From assembly GCF_030758315.1 (NCBI RefSeq), contig NZ_CP132336.1:2509001-2573000 (forward strand): a stretch of DNA of 64,000 nucleotides, written 5' to 3'. Below, piece after piece: positions 19,001 to 27,846 of the stretch. The stretch's first letter is position 1, and the number at the start of each line of letters is the position of its first letter. Source of the stretch: Pararhizobium sp. IMCC3301 (GTDB lineage Bacteria; Pseudomonadota; Alphaproteobacteria; Rhizobiales; GCA-2746425). The notes beneath the pieces were generated by a model. The model ran no database searches, was not told the origin of the DNA, and saw only the letters and a list, made by a program, of their open reading frames with translations. The translations under genes were made by a program, and so were the position numbers.

Positions 19001-19795
19001 TTACGGGTTGTCGCCGACATCTGAAGCGTCCTGACCGGTGACGTGCAGCGCGACTTTGTTGGCACGGCATATATCCACAATCGCCTGAGGCGGCTTCTGG
19101 TCGGTGATAAAAATGTCCAGCTCTGCCAGATTGCTGACCAGCGCCGGTGCCCGGCGGTTGAATTTCATGGCATCGGCCACGAGTATTTTCGTCCGCGCCT
19201 GGGCGAGAATGGTTTTGGTGACCTGGACTTCGCGGTGGTCAAAATCCAGCAGGCTGCCATCTTCATCTATGGCGGAAACGCCAATGACAGCGAAATCAAC
19301 CTTGAACTGACGGAACATGTCCATCGCCGATGAGCCGACAATACCGCCATCGGATTTGCGCACCATGCCGCCAGCCACCATCAGATTGATGCCTTGCGCA
19401 TCGGCCAGAATATTGGCCACATTGAGATTATTGGTAATCACCAGCAGGCCATTGTGGCGCTTCAGTTCTTCGGCGACCTGCTCCGTTGTTGTACCGATAT
19501 TCAGGATGATCGAGGCATCGTCATTGATGAGGGCTGCGGCCTTGCGGGCAATCGCCTGTTTGGCACCGGATGCCATGTTGCGCCGCGACAGATAGGCGAT
19601 GTTGCTGACGGTTGACGGGAACACTGCGCCGCCATGAATGCGCTGCAGCAGTTTACGGGCGCACAGATCATTCAGATCCTTGCGTATGGTTTGAGGACTG
19701 ACATTGAAAGCTGTTGCCAGATCGTCAACCTCGACACGTCCTTCCCGGCGTGCGCGTTCGACAATTTCGCTTTGCCGCGGATGAAGTACCGGCAT
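19001..19795 (-). CDS. DeoR/GlpR family transcriptional regulator
   Basis: A 264-residue repressor. The N-terminal winged helix shows the DeoR signature (VDDLATAFNVSPQTIRKDL, near residues 22-40), and the C-terminal sugar-phosphate sensor domain has NIGTTTEQVAEEL and the GGMVRKSDGGIVG segment. Such proteins repress sugar or polyol genes and are released by a phosphorylated sugar. It diverges from the RbsD/FucU gene with 180 bases between them, so that gene is the nearest likely target. GlpR-type control of glycerol genes is an alternative, but no glp genes are in the window. Confidence 0.9.
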   Translation of the reverse strand: MPVLHPRQSEIVERARREGRVEVDDLATAFNVSPQTIRKDLNDLCARKLLQRIHGGAVFPSTVSNIAYLSRRNMASGAKQAIARKAAALINDDASIILNIGTTTEQVAEELKRHNGLLVITNNLNVANILADAQGINLMVAGGMVRKSDGGIVGSSAMDMFRQFKVDFAVIGVSAIDEDGSLLDFDHREVQVTKTILAQARTKILVADAMKFNRRAPALVSNLAELDIFITDQKPPQAIVDICRANKVALHVTGQDASDVGDNP

Positions 19796-19975
19796 CTTTG
19801 TCCTTTCCCTCTGGTCTCGCCCGATCTGGCGTCAATGTAACGAACCGCAAAGCTGAAAGCCATGGCCGGCATTACAATCGCGCCATTCATAAAACGCAAC
19901 TGCGACGCGGCATTGCAATCTTCGCAATAAGGTCTGTAATTAGGCTGATGCAACAGAGACGAAACGGAGCCGAAC

Positions 19976-20419
19976 ATGCTTTTGGGGATTAATCCGCTGG
20001 TCACGCCGGAGCTGATGCTGTGCCTCATGGAAATGGGTCATGGCGATGAACTGGTGCTGGCAGATGCAAACTTTCCGGCCTATTCCACCGCCGCAACAAC
20101 AGTGTCCGGCCGTGTGGTCTCGATGACTGGCCTCAATATGCCGCAAGTGGTTGAACTGATCACCGAATTGATGCCGCTCGACGCATTTACCGATTTTTGC
20201 GCTCTGCAGATGCAGGTCGACAACGCGCCGCGGCAGATAAACCCGGTTCATGAGGCGACCAATGCTGTAATCAGGGCCGCGATGCCAGGCGACGCGGCAC
20301 TGGAAAGCATTGAGCGGCAGGATTTTTACGCCCGCGCCGCCAAGGCTTTTGCCGTGGTTCAAACCTCTGAAGACCGCCCTTTCGGTTGCTATATTCTGCG
20401 CAAAGGCGTGGTTTTTTAG
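19976..20419 (+). CDS. RbsD/FucU family sugar mutarotase/pyranase
   Basis: A 147-residue protein with the RbsD/FucU landmarks: the N-terminal LVTPELMLCLMEMGHGDELVLADANFP, containing the conserved histidine and the DANFP segment, and the C-terminal ERPFG-like motif, here DRPFGCYILRKG. Family members interconvert anomers or ring forms of ribose, fucose or related sugars. No sugar kinase or isomerase is adjacent; the divergent DeoR-type regulator is the only linked gene. FucU is slightly favoured over RbsD by the length and the MGHGDELV segment. Confidence 0.85.
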   Translation: MLLGINPLVTPELMLCLMEMGHGDELVLADANFPAYSTAATTVSGRVVSMTGLNMPQVVELITELMPLDAFTDFCALQMQVDNAPRQINPVHEATNAVIRAAMPGDAALESIERQDFYARAAKAFAVVQTSEDRPFGCYILRKGVVF

Positions 20420-20487
20420 GCAATTGGGGTCAACGGCCCATCATCCTGACGAAGTGAAGTCTTGTTGCCGGTTCTGTGGGTCGTTTG

Positions 20488-20502
20488 ATGGAAAATTTCC
20501 AT
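20488..20502. promoter_or_regulatory. Perfect 7-bp-arm palindrome upstream of the peptide ABC operon
   Basis: ATGGAAA-A-TTTCCAT is a perfect inverted repeat about 95 bases before the first gene of the peptide-type ABC operon. Its size and symmetry are those of a dimeric repressor or activator site. No regulator gene lies next to the operon, so the binding protein is unknown. Confidence 0.4.
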
Positions 20503-20551
20503 ATTTTCCCGATATAGTGGTGAGACTCTGATAAAATTCCGGTGTAGCCTG

Positions 20552-20569
20552 AAATCATTCATATGATTT
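20552..20569. promoter_or_regulatory. Second palindrome (AAATCAT-N4-ATGATTT) upstream of the peptide ABC operon
   Basis: Two perfect 7-base arms separated by four bases, centred about 36 bases before the ATG at 20597. It is either an operator overlapping the transcription start region or a small hairpin in the leader. A ribosome site (GGAGG, at 20583-20587) follows it. Confidence 0.4.
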
Positions 20570-20596
20570 TCGCAATCTGATCCGGAGGCATCGAAC

Positions 20597-22156
20597 ATGA
20601 CCAACTATTTCCTGAAACGCGGGCTGAGTGCGGTGGCGCTTGGCTTTGTTCTGGCTACCGGCGCCATGGCGCAAAGTGTTGTAAATGTCGGCGCATTCGG
20701 AGCTGACGCGAACCAGCTTGACCCGCATTTGTCCGGCGGCGGCCAGGACCGTGCTTTGTTTGGTTATGTGTTCAATGGTCTGACACGCTTTCCCCCCGGT
20801 TCCATGGATCCGACCAAGATTGAACTGGATCTGGCAAGCTCCATTGACGGCAGTGATGATGGACTTGTCTGGACCATCAAGCTGCGCGATGACGTGCCAT
20901 TCCACCATGGCTATGGTCAGATGAACTCAGCCGATGTGGTTTATTCGCTCGATCGTGCGCGCAATCCGGAAACATCGGGTTTTGCGTCCGCGCTTGCTGC
21001 AATTGAAAGCGTCGAGGCTGTTGACGACACGACGGTCACGATCACGCTGAAGGAGCGTGTGCCAACATTTGAAGGGATGCTTGCCAACCCGGCAGGCGGC
21101 TACATCATATCTCAAAAAGCCGCTGAGGAACTGGGAGATGATGTCAAAGCCGCAATGGTAGGTACAGGCCCGTTCCAATTCGAAACCTATACACCAAAAG
21201 TCCAGACGGTGCTGAGTGCTCACACCGGCTATTTCCGCGGTGCGCCGAAGCTGGAGCAGATCAATTATCGCTACATTCCCTCGGACAATGCCCGTGAGCT
21301 TGCCTTTGCAGCAGGCGAAATTGATCTGTTTTATGGCCGCCGCGAGCAGGACTGGGTTGAGCGTGTTAAAAATCAGTACGGCGATGATCTGGATGTCCTG
21401 ATTTTCAGCCCCAGCCAGTCACGCATGCTGCATTTGAACAAAAGCGTTCCGCCGCTGGATGACATCCGCGTGCGCCAGGCCATAGCCCACGCCATCAACC
21501 GTGATGAATTCCAGGTGCTGATCGGTCAGGACATCACAAAGCAATTATTTGCTCCTGTACCAAGCGGCTTCCTGGGGCAGGCGTCCGATCTGCCGCGATA
21601 TGAATTCGACCAGGAAAAGTCCAAAGCCTTGCTGGCGGAGGCCGGATATCCCGATGGCGTTTCCATCAAGGTCCCGACAACTCAGATCGCATCTCTTAAA
21701 GTTCCTTTCGAACTGATCATGGAGCAGTTGCGTCGGGTTGGCATCAATCTGGAAGTGGATTTTGTCGATCACCGGGCCTGGCATGCTCTGATCCGAAAGG
21801 ATGAAAGCCCGCTGGTGATTTATGGCGCGGCACCGTTCCCCGAATCCGACGCCTTCCTGACACCCTTCTTTGCATCGTCATCGATTGTTGGCACGCCGAC
21901 TGGCCAGACCAACTTCTCGCATTGCGATGTTGCGGATGAAGAGATTGCCGCCGCCCGGATTGCGTCGGATGCTGCCATGCAACTTGCTTCCTGGGAAAAG
22001 GCTCAGCAGAAGATCATGGAGGACTTATGCGTGGTTCCGATCTTTGAACTGATGCAGGTCTGGGGCAAACGCAAGTCGCTTGAACTGGGCTATGAGTTGA
22101 CCGGAACCCTGAACCTTGGACCTCCTATCACCGAAGCCACTCACTTTGCACAATAG
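20597..22156 (+). CDS. ABC transporter substrate-binding protein (peptide/nickel type, family 5)
   Basis: A 519-residue extracytoplasmic solute-binding protein. The signal peptide ends near residue 25 (ATGAMAQ). The mature part shows the family 5 layout, including LDPHLSGGGQDRALFGYVFNGL near the start and the DIRVRQAIAHAINRDEF segment in the middle. It would deliver peptides or other oligomeric nutrients to the two permeases encoded downstream. It has a GGAGG ribosome site nine bases before the ATG and starts the five-gene transporter/enzyme operon. The ligand cannot be predicted from sequence. Confidence 0.92.
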   Translation: MTNYFLKRGLSAVALGFVLATGAMAQSVVNVGAFGADANQLDPHLSGGGQDRALFGYVFNGLTRFPPGSMDPTKIELDLASSIDGSDDGLVWTIKLRDDVPFHHGYGQMNSADVVYSLDRARNPETSGFASALAAIESVEAVDDTTVTITLKERVPTFEGMLANPAGGYIISQKAAEELGDDVKAAMVGTGPFQFETYTPKVQTVLSAHTGYFRGAPKLEQINYRYIPSDNARELAFAAGEIDLFYGRREQDWVERVKNQYGDDLDVLIFSPSQSRMLHLNKSVPPLDDIRVRQAIAHAINRDEFQVLIGQDITKQLFAPVPSGFLGQASDLPRYEFDQEKSKALLAEAGYPDGVSIKVPTTQIASLKVPFELIMEQLRRVGINLEVDFVDHRAWHALIRKDESPLVIYGAAPFPESDAFLTPFFASSSIVGTPTGQTNFSHCDVADEEIAAARIASDAAMQLASWEKAQQKIMEDLCVVPIFELMQVWGKRKSLELGYELTGTLNLGPPITEATHFAQ

Positions 22157-22171
22157 ACCTGAGCGCGATAA

Positions 22172-23146
22172 ATGGGCGCGATGCATGATTGGGCGGGGCG
22201 TTATCGCGCCCCGCTCTATATCTTGAGGCGGCTGTTGTCGGCCATTCCTACTCTGCTCGCGGTGCTGACAGTCATTTTCTTTGCAATCCGCACATTGCCC
22301 GGAGATCCGGCGCTAGCGATTCTTGGCGATTCCGCTACCGATGCTGCTATTGCGGGCCTGCGTGAAAAGCTTGGACTGAACCTGCCAGTGTGGCGTCAGT
22401 ATCTTGATTTCCTCGGTGGCCTGCTGCGGGGTGATCTGGGCACGTCACTGGTGTACGGGCGCGGCGTGTTGTCAGAATTGCTGCGCGTGCTGCCCTATAC
22501 GCTGGCGCTAACTCTGGCTTCCATCGTGATTGGAACAGTGATCGGCATACCGCTGGGCATCATCTCGGCGCTGCACCGCAACCGGCTGATCGATTATATC
22601 ACGCGAGTGCTTTCGCTTCTCGGGTTTTCATTCCCGGTTTTTTATGCCGGTATCATGCTGATTTTGATATTTGCCGTCTGGCTTCCCTGGTTCCCGGTGA
22701 TCAGCTCAACAACCGGCGGCTTCGGCACTGCCCTGCATGGGCTGGTATTACCCGCAGTGGCCGGATCTCTGGGTTTGATCGCCATGATCACACGTGCCAG
22801 CCGCTCATCGCTTCTGGATGTGCTGGGGGATGATTACATTCGCACAGCACGTGCCAAGGGCCTGCCGGAGAAAACCGTGCTGTACCGACATGCCTTGCGC
22901 AACGCGCTGATCCCCGTCGTAACGGTCATCGGGCTTTATTTTGCACTTATTATCGGCAATTCAGTGCTGATCGAGACAGTCTTCACCCGTCCCGGTCTTG
23001 GTTCACTGATCATCGGTTCGCTGGATAATCGCGATTACCCGATGGTACAGGGACTGCTGGTGGCCTATGCGGCGATCGTCATCATCGTCAACCTTTTGAC
23101 GGATCTGACCTATTCGGTCATTGATCCGCGCATCGGCCAATCATGA
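22172..23146 (+). CDS. ABC transporter permease (DppB/OppB type)
   Basis: A 324-residue inner-membrane permease with about six hydrophobic helices. It starts with the usual DppB N-terminus (YILRRLLSAIPTLLAVLTVIFF) and has the EAA-like loop (DDYIRTARAKGLPEKTVLYRHALRNALIP) that docks on the ATPase. It begins 15 bases after the binding-protein stop. An internal ATG at 22181 is an alternative start. It pairs with the DppC-type gene that follows. Confidence 0.93.
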   Translation: MGAMHDWAGRYRAPLYILRRLLSAIPTLLAVLTVIFFAIRTLPGDPALAILGDSATDAAIAGLREKLGLNLPVWRQYLDFLGGLLRGDLGTSLVYGRGVLSELLRVLPYTLALTLASIVIGTVIGIPLGIISALHRNRLIDYITRVLSLLGFSFPVFYAGIMLILIFAVWLPWFPVISSTTGGFGTALHGLVLPAVAGSLGLIAMITRASRSSLLDVLGDDYIRTARAKGLPEKTVLYRHALRNALIPVVTVIGLYFALIIGNSVLIETVFTRPGLGSLIIGSLDNRDYPMVQGLLVAYAAIVIIVNLLTDLTYSVIDPRIGQS

Positions 23147-23159
23147 GTGGAACACAGCC

Positions 23160-24026
23160 ATGAGTGTAACAGGTTCCATCACCGGGGGACTGGTCCAGAC
23201 GTTTAATCGCAACAAATTGTCCTGGGTCGGCACGGTGCTGTTCACGGCCCTTTGCCTGATTGCAATCTTGGCGCCGGTCATCGCGCCCTACGGACCGATT
23301 GATCAAAGTGTGATAAATCGCATGCGTCCGCCCTCTGCTGAGTATCTGTTTGGCACCGATGCTTTCGGACGCGATCAGTTTTCCCGTGCGGTTTATGGTG
23401 CGCGCATCTCGCTGGCCGTCGGTGTCGTCTCCGTTTTGCTGGGCATGAGTATCGGCGGACTTCTGGGGGTACTGGCCGGCTATTTCGGAAAGCGGATTGA
23501 TGCAGTGGTGATGCGCAGCATGGATGTGTTGCTGTCATTTCCAACACTGATCACCGGTATTGTTATCGTGGCGCTGCTTGGTCCGTCTTTGACCAATGTC
23601 ATCATTGCCATTACGGTTACGCTTATTCCGAAATTTGCGCGCATTGCCCGCGCTCCGACCCTTGCGGTGAAAGAACGGGCCTATATCGAAGCATGCCGCG
23701 CCATGGGATTTTCTCACGCGCGGATCATCCTGTTCCACATCATCCCGAACATCCTCACTGAAATTCTTGTCATGGCATCATTGTGGACCGCAAACGCGAT
23801 CATGATAGAGGCCGGCTTCGCGTTTCTGGGGCTGGGTGTAAGGCCACCCACGCCCACCTGGGGCGGCATGATCCGCGAAGGTTTTGAGCATATCTTTCAG
23901 GCCCCGTGGATGTCCATTTTCCCAGGCCTGTGCATTTTGCTGGCCGTCCTGTCCCTGAACCTCATCGGCGATGGCCTGCGCGATGCGCTCGATCCGCGGC
24001 TGAAACAGGTGAGGGATATGGGATGA
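23160..24026 (+). CDS. ABC transporter permease (DppC/OppC type)
   Basis: A 288-residue inner-membrane permease, second of the pair. It has the DppC hallmarks EYLFGTDAFGRDQFSRAVYG before the second helix and the cytoplasmic loop with YIEACRAMGFSHARIILFHIIPN. The frame is open upstream to 23121, inside the preceding gene, but the ATG at 23160 is preceded by a GAGTGG stretch and gives the standard N-terminus. Its stop overlaps the next ATG (ATGA), indicating coupled translation with the ATPase gene. Confidence 0.93.
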   Translation: MSVTGSITGGLVQTFNRNKLSWVGTVLFTALCLIAILAPVIAPYGPIDQSVINRMRPPSAEYLFGTDAFGRDQFSRAVYGARISLAVGVVSVLLGMSIGGLLGVLAGYFGKRIDAVVMRSMDVLLSFPTLITGIVIVALLGPSLTNVIIAITVTLIPKFARIARAPTLAVKERAYIEACRAMGFSHARIILFHIIPNILTEILVMASLWTANAIMIEAGFAFLGLGVRPPTPTWGGMIREGFEHIFQAPWMSIFPGLCILLAVLSLNLIGDGLRDALDPRLKQVRDMG

Positions 24027-24997
24027 CTGTCCCGGTTCTGCAGGTTCGCAACCTGACTACCAGTTTTTATATTGGCGGAGAATGGCATCCAGCGGTCCGC
24101 AGCGTGTCTTTCGAGCTGGCACGCAATGAAACCCTTGCCATCGTCGGCGAGAGCGGCTGCGGCAAATCGGTGACCGTGATGTCTGTCATGCGGCTCTTGC
24201 CGGAAGCGGGAAGCCGGATTGAAGGCGACGTGCTGCTTGATGGTGTGCCGGTCGGGACCGATGCGCAGACGATGCAAAAGCTGCGTGGCAATCAGATGGC
24301 GATGATCTTTCAGGAGCCGATGACCGCTCTCAACCCGGTTCTGCGCATAGGCTATCAGGTGGCAGAACCTTTGATGCAGCACCGGGGCCTGAGCCGTGAG
24401 GCTGCAATGGATGAAGCAGTGCGTCTGCTGGAACAGGTTGGCATTCCTTCCGCCAGGAGCCGCGCCCGGGAATATCCGCATCAGTTTTCCGGCGGAATGC
24501 GGCAGCGGGTGATGATTGCAATGGCGCTGGCCTGCGAGCCGGCAGTGCTGTTTGCCGACGAACCGACGACAGCTCTGGATGTGACAATTCAGGCGCAGGT
24601 TCTGGGCCTTCTGGAAGATTTGCGCCACGACAAGGGGATGGGCCTGCTGCTGATCACCCATTCCATGGGTGTTGTCGCCGCCGTAGCTGACCGTGTGGCG
24701 GTGATGTATGCGGGCGCGATTGTCGAGACCGGTCCGGTTGCCAAAATATTTGCCGGTCCAATTCATCCCTATACGGAAGGCCTGTTGCGCTCCATCCCGC
24801 GCCCGGACCGCGATGCCAAGGATATTTATTCCATACCGGGTACCGTTCCCTCGATTGACAAGATGCCGAAAGGCTGCCGGTTCGCGCCGCGCTGCCCTTT
24901 GAAAATTGATCGCTGTGAGACTGTTGATCCCATGCTGGTTGAGATGACACCGGGCCACTTTGCAGCATGTCACGTGCGCGCCGGGACAGCGCCATGA
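24023..24997 (+). CDS. ABC transporter ATP-binding protein (DppD/OppD type)
   Basis: A 324-residue ATPase of the peptide importer. Walker A is GESGCGKSVTV near residue 45, the Q-loop is IFQEPMTALNP, the signature is FSGGMRQRV, and Walker B is VLFADEPTTALD. The C-terminal oligopeptide-transporter domain has the cysteine pattern CRFAPRCPLKIDRC, which in this family can bind an iron-sulfur cluster. Its start (ATGA) overlaps the permease stop and its stop overlaps the next start, so the cassette is translated as a coupled unit. Confidence 0.94.
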   Translation: MTVPVLQVRNLTTSFYIGGEWHPAVRSVSFELARNETLAIVGESGCGKSVTVMSVMRLLPEAGSRIEGDVLLDGVPVGTDAQTMQKLRGNQMAMIFQEPMTALNPVLRIGYQVAEPLMQHRGLSREAAMDEAVRLLEQVGIPSARSRAREYPHQFSGGMRQRVMIAMALACEPAVLFADEPTTALDVTIQAQVLGLLEDLRHDKGMGLLLITHSMGVVAAVADRVAVMYAGAIVETGPVAKIFAGPIHPYTEGLLRSIPRPDRDAKDIYSIPGTVPSIDKMPKGCRFAPRCPLKIDRCETVDPMLVEMTPGHFAACHVRAGTAP

Positions 24998-26019
24998 GTG
25001 TTCTTGAGGTGGAAGGGTTGAAGAAGTATTTCCATACCCGTGTCGGTGCGTTCGGTGGCAAGCCGGTAACCGTACGGGCAGTGGATGGCGTGTCATTCCA
25101 TATTGAGGCCGGGGAGGCTTTTGGCCTTGTCGGCGAATCCGGCTGTGGCAAATCCACGGTTGGCCGGGCCGTGCTGCATCTGATCCAACCGGATGCCGGG
25201 CGCGTTAAGCTGCATGGTCAGGATCTGTTGCAGTTGCAACCGGTAGACTTGCGGGCGCTGCGCCCGCACATGCAGATGATATTTCAGGACCCCTATTCCT
25301 CCCTCAATCCAAAGCAACGGGTGGGGGCCGCGCTGGCCGAGCCGATTCGTGTCCATGGTCGGGCTTCAGGTAGCGAAGCGGATCGTATTGTAGCGAATCT
25401 TCTACAGGAGGTAGGGCTGCCGGTCGAAGCAGCAAACCGTTACCCGCATGAGTTTTCCGGCGGCCAGCGCCAGCGCATTGCCATCGCTCGTTCCTTGACG
25501 CTGGATCCGGATCTCATCATTGCCGATGAAGCCGTCAGCGCGCTGGATGTGTCTATTCAGGCGCAAATCCTGAAGCTTCTTGGCGACATCATGCTGCGCC
25601 GCGGCCTGTCGTTTCTGTTTATATCTCATGATCTTGGCGTGGTGCGGGTGTTCTGCAAGCGACTGGCAGTAATGTATCTGGGCCGCATCGTGGAAAGTGG
25701 TCCTGTGGGTCCGGTTTTTGATACACCACTGCACCCCTATACCCGCATTTTGCGTGCAGCTTCGCCGATCCCCGATCCCTCGGTACGCACGGAGCTGGCA
25801 CGGCTGAGCGGGGAAATTCCCTCTGCCTCAGATCCGCCCTCCGGTTGCCATTTCCATCCGCGCTGCCCGTTTGCCACGGATTTGTGCCGCAAGGTAACGC
25901 CGAAAATCATAGAACCGGTAACCGGGCGGAAGGTCGCCTGTCATCTTCACGACCCGGCACAGGCAGATGCCATGCACACAACCAAATACCTGGCAGCAAA
26001 GGAGCTGTTTTTTCCATGA
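24994..26019 (+). CDS. ABC transporter ATP-binding protein (DppF/OppF type)
   Basis: A 341-residue second ATPase of the importer. Walker A is GESGCGKSTVG, the Q-loop is IFQDPYSSLNP, the signature is FSGGQRQRI, and Walker B is LIIADEAVSALD; the usual EPVSALD has become EAVSALD, with alanine in the proline position, which does not remove the catalytic glutamate. The C-terminus again has the CHFHPRCPF cysteine segment. It overlaps the genes on both sides through ATGA sequences. The frame is open upstream to 24967, but the ATGA start is clearly the real one. Confidence 0.94.
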   Translation: MSVLEVEGLKKYFHTRVGAFGGKPVTVRAVDGVSFHIEAGEAFGLVGESGCGKSTVGRAVLHLIQPDAGRVKLHGQDLLQLQPVDLRALRPHMQMIFQDPYSSLNPKQRVGAALAEPIRVHGRASGSEADRIVANLLQEVGLPVEAANRYPHEFSGGQRQRIAIARSLTLDPDLIIADEAVSALDVSIQAQILKLLGDIMLRRGLSFLFISHDLGVVRVFCKRLAVMYLGRIVESGPVGPVFDTPLHPYTRILRAASPIPDPSVRTELARLSGEIPSASDPPSGCHFHPRCPFATDLCRKVTPKIIEPVTGRKVACHLHDPAQADAMHTTKYLAAKELFFP

Positions 26020-26603
26020 GTAGAGAAATTGTCTATTTTCATTCCCTGTCATCACCTTGGGCCTATCTTAGCGGCCCGCGCTTTCATGATATCGTGCGCA
26101 AACATGATCTGAAAGTGCTGCTGCGCCCGACAACCATTCTGGAAGAAAATGGTGGAATTCCCTTGCGCACGCGCCCCTCAGCGCGGCAGGAATATCATGA
26201 GCTGGAATTGGACCGCTGGCGCAAATATCTGGATATGCCGCTTGTGCTGCGACCGGCGCATTATCCAGCCAATCCGGAATATTCCGCCCGTATGGTCATC
26301 GCTGCCGATATTTTGGGATGGGACGCTTTAAGGCTCAGCCACGCCCTGCTGCGCGCATTGTGGTCTGAGGAACGGGATATCCTCGACACCCAGACGCGTG
26401 TTGAAGTGGCCATGGTCGAGGGCATGGACGGGGCACGCCTGGCTGAGATGCAGGATACACCGGACATCATGGCTCTTTGGGAAAAAAGCCATGCGGAAGC
26501 CAGCGCTGCCGGCGTTTTCGGCACGCCCACTTATGTACTGAATGGCGAGCGTTTCTGGGGTCAGGACCGACTGGAGTTTCTCGACAGGCGTTTATCTGAG
26601 TAG
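26016..26603 (+). CDS. 2-hydroxychromene-2-carboxylate isomerase-like protein (kappa-class GST / DsbA family)
   Basis: A 195-residue thioredoxin-fold protein of the DsbA/kappa-GST group. The active-site region reads HSLSSPWAYL, with serine where DsbA has its first cysteine, as in HCCA isomerases; the C-terminal FGTPTYVLNGERFWGQDRL is strongly diagnostic of that family, which uses glutathione to isomerise naphthalene-pathway intermediates. Its ATG overlaps the stop of the OppF gene (ATGA), so it is the last gene of the transporter operon. No aromatic degradation genes are nearby, so a different glutathione-dependent substrate, perhaps imported by the transporter, is plausible. Confidence 0.85.
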   Translation: MSREIVYFHSLSSPWAYLSGPRFHDIVRKHDLKVLLRPTTILEENGGIPLRTRPSARQEYHELELDRWRKYLDMPLVLRPAHYPANPEYSARMVIAADILGWDALRLSHALLRALWSEERDILDTQTRVEVAMVEGMDGARLAEMQDTPDIMALWEKSHAEASAAGVFGTPTYVLNGERFWGQDRLEFLDRRLSE

Positions 26604-26697
26604 TCTGCGGTGTGTCCTGTGCGGCGCATAGGCCATGGTCCCCATTGGCTGCAAACTCCAGCTTGCATTTCCACAATCTGCATGAGAAATAAGCGGC

Positions 26698-27780
26698 ATG
26701 CCCCCTGATTCCTCCTCCGCGTCGGCGCTGTCATGGCTGCTGACATTCAAGACAGTTGCGACCACTCTGATCATAGCCGGTTCGGGTTCTGGTGTTGCTT
26801 ATCTACTAGGCGTCCCGGCACCGTTTCTGGTCGGGTCCTCGCTTGCCGTGGCAAGTATGGGCCTGGCCGGGGTTGCGGTCAGCGTGCCGATGGTCCTGAG
26901 AAATGTCTGTTTCGTGATTATCGGTCTCAGCATGGGTGCCGGCGTTACGCCGGATGTAGTGGAATCCGCCCGGCAATGGCCGTTGAGTTTCGTCATTCTC
27001 GGGCTGTCACTGTTCGCCATTGTGCTGGCAGGCCGCTGGATATTGCAGAACCGCTGGCGGTTTGATCCGATGACGGCACTTCTGTCCGTTGTTCCGGGAC
27101 ATCTCAGCTACGTGCTTGGCTTGTCAGCGGACACCAATGGAGACCTGGCAACGATCAGCGTTATCCAGAGCATACGGGTTCTGGCGCTGACCATTCTGGT
27201 GCCATTCGCAGTGGTCCTGATCGGCATTGAAACCAACGCCTCACTGGTGGCGATGGATATTATGACGCTGCCGATGTTTGGCCTCAGTATTGTCCTGTCC
27301 TTTGCCGGCGGCTATCTGATGAACCGGCTGCGCCTGCCTGCCGCCTATCTGATTGCCGGGCTGGTATGGTCGACCGGGAGCCACATCACCGGCACCATTG
27401 ACGGAACGGTCTCGCCGTATGTCGCCATACCCGCCTTTATCACCATGGGGGCTTTGATCGGCACAAGGTTTTACGGGGTCACACGGGCGCTTCTGAAGCG
27501 CGCCTTTCTGGCCGGAATCACAGTCACGCTGGCGGCTTTCGTCATTTCGGCGCTGGCTGCCTGGAGTGTCTCGCTGTTCATTGATACGCCGCTCAGTCAT
27601 TTGCTGGTGGCTTTTGCCCCCGGCGGCGTTGAAACCATGGCGGCCATGGCGATTTCGCTGAACGCGGATCCCGCTTTTGTCGCGGCCCATCATGTTATGC
27701 GCCTGTTTATCCTTACCTTTCTGGCACCCATCATGCTGGGCTTGGCGCGGCGCAGGGCCGGTTCTGCGGACGACCTGTAG
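26698..27780 (+). CDS. AbrB family membrane protein (putative ammonia monooxygenase-like regulator family)
   Basis: A 360-residue polytopic membrane protein with about ten hydrophobic segments and an internal duplication: PAPFLVGSSLAV and LRLPAAYLIAG start the two halves. MGAGVTPDVV and VPGHLSYVLGLSADTNGD are typical of the COG3180 AbrB family. The name is historical; family members are integral membrane proteins of unknown, possibly transport, function. It starts 94 bases after the HCCA isomerase-like gene and is followed by a strong intrinsic terminator. Confidence 0.88.
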   Translation: MPPDSSSASALSWLLTFKTVATTLIIAGSGSGVAYLLGVPAPFLVGSSLAVASMGLAGVAVSVPMVLRNVCFVIIGLSMGAGVTPDVVESARQWPLSFVILGLSLFAIVLAGRWILQNRWRFDPMTALLSVVPGHLSYVLGLSADTNGDLATISVIQSIRVLALTILVPFAVVLIGIETNASLVAMDIMTLPMFGLSIVLSFAGGYLMNRLRLPAAYLIAGLVWSTGSHITGTIDGTVSPYVAIPAFITMGALIGTRFYGVTRALLKRAFLAGITVTLAAFVISALAAWSVSLFIDTPLSHLLVAFAPGGVETMAAMAISLNADPAFVAAHHVMRLFILTFLAPIMLGLARRRAGSADDL

Positions 27781-27790
27781 GGAAAACCCA

Positions 27791-27825
27791 AAACCCTCGC
27801 GGTGGCTCAGCCACCGCGAGGGTTT
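27791..27825 (+). terminator. Intrinsic terminator after the AbrB-family gene
   Basis: AAACCCTCGCGGTGGC and its near-exact complement CCACCGCGAGGGTTT form a stem of about 15 pairs with a TCAG loop. The flanking A and T tracts are short, so it may stop transcription from both sides: from the AbrB gene on the plus strand and from the DUF4170 gene, which ends at 27847, on the minus strand. Confidence 0.8.
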
Positions 27826-27846
27826 GTTGCGTCATCTGTCACAGCT

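Noticed and set aside
23897-25096. 399-codon minus-strand frame opposite the ABC ATPase genes
   Set aside because: It is antisense to two clearly conserved ATPases, rich in His, Arg and Gln, as expected for a shadow frame in GC-rich DNA.
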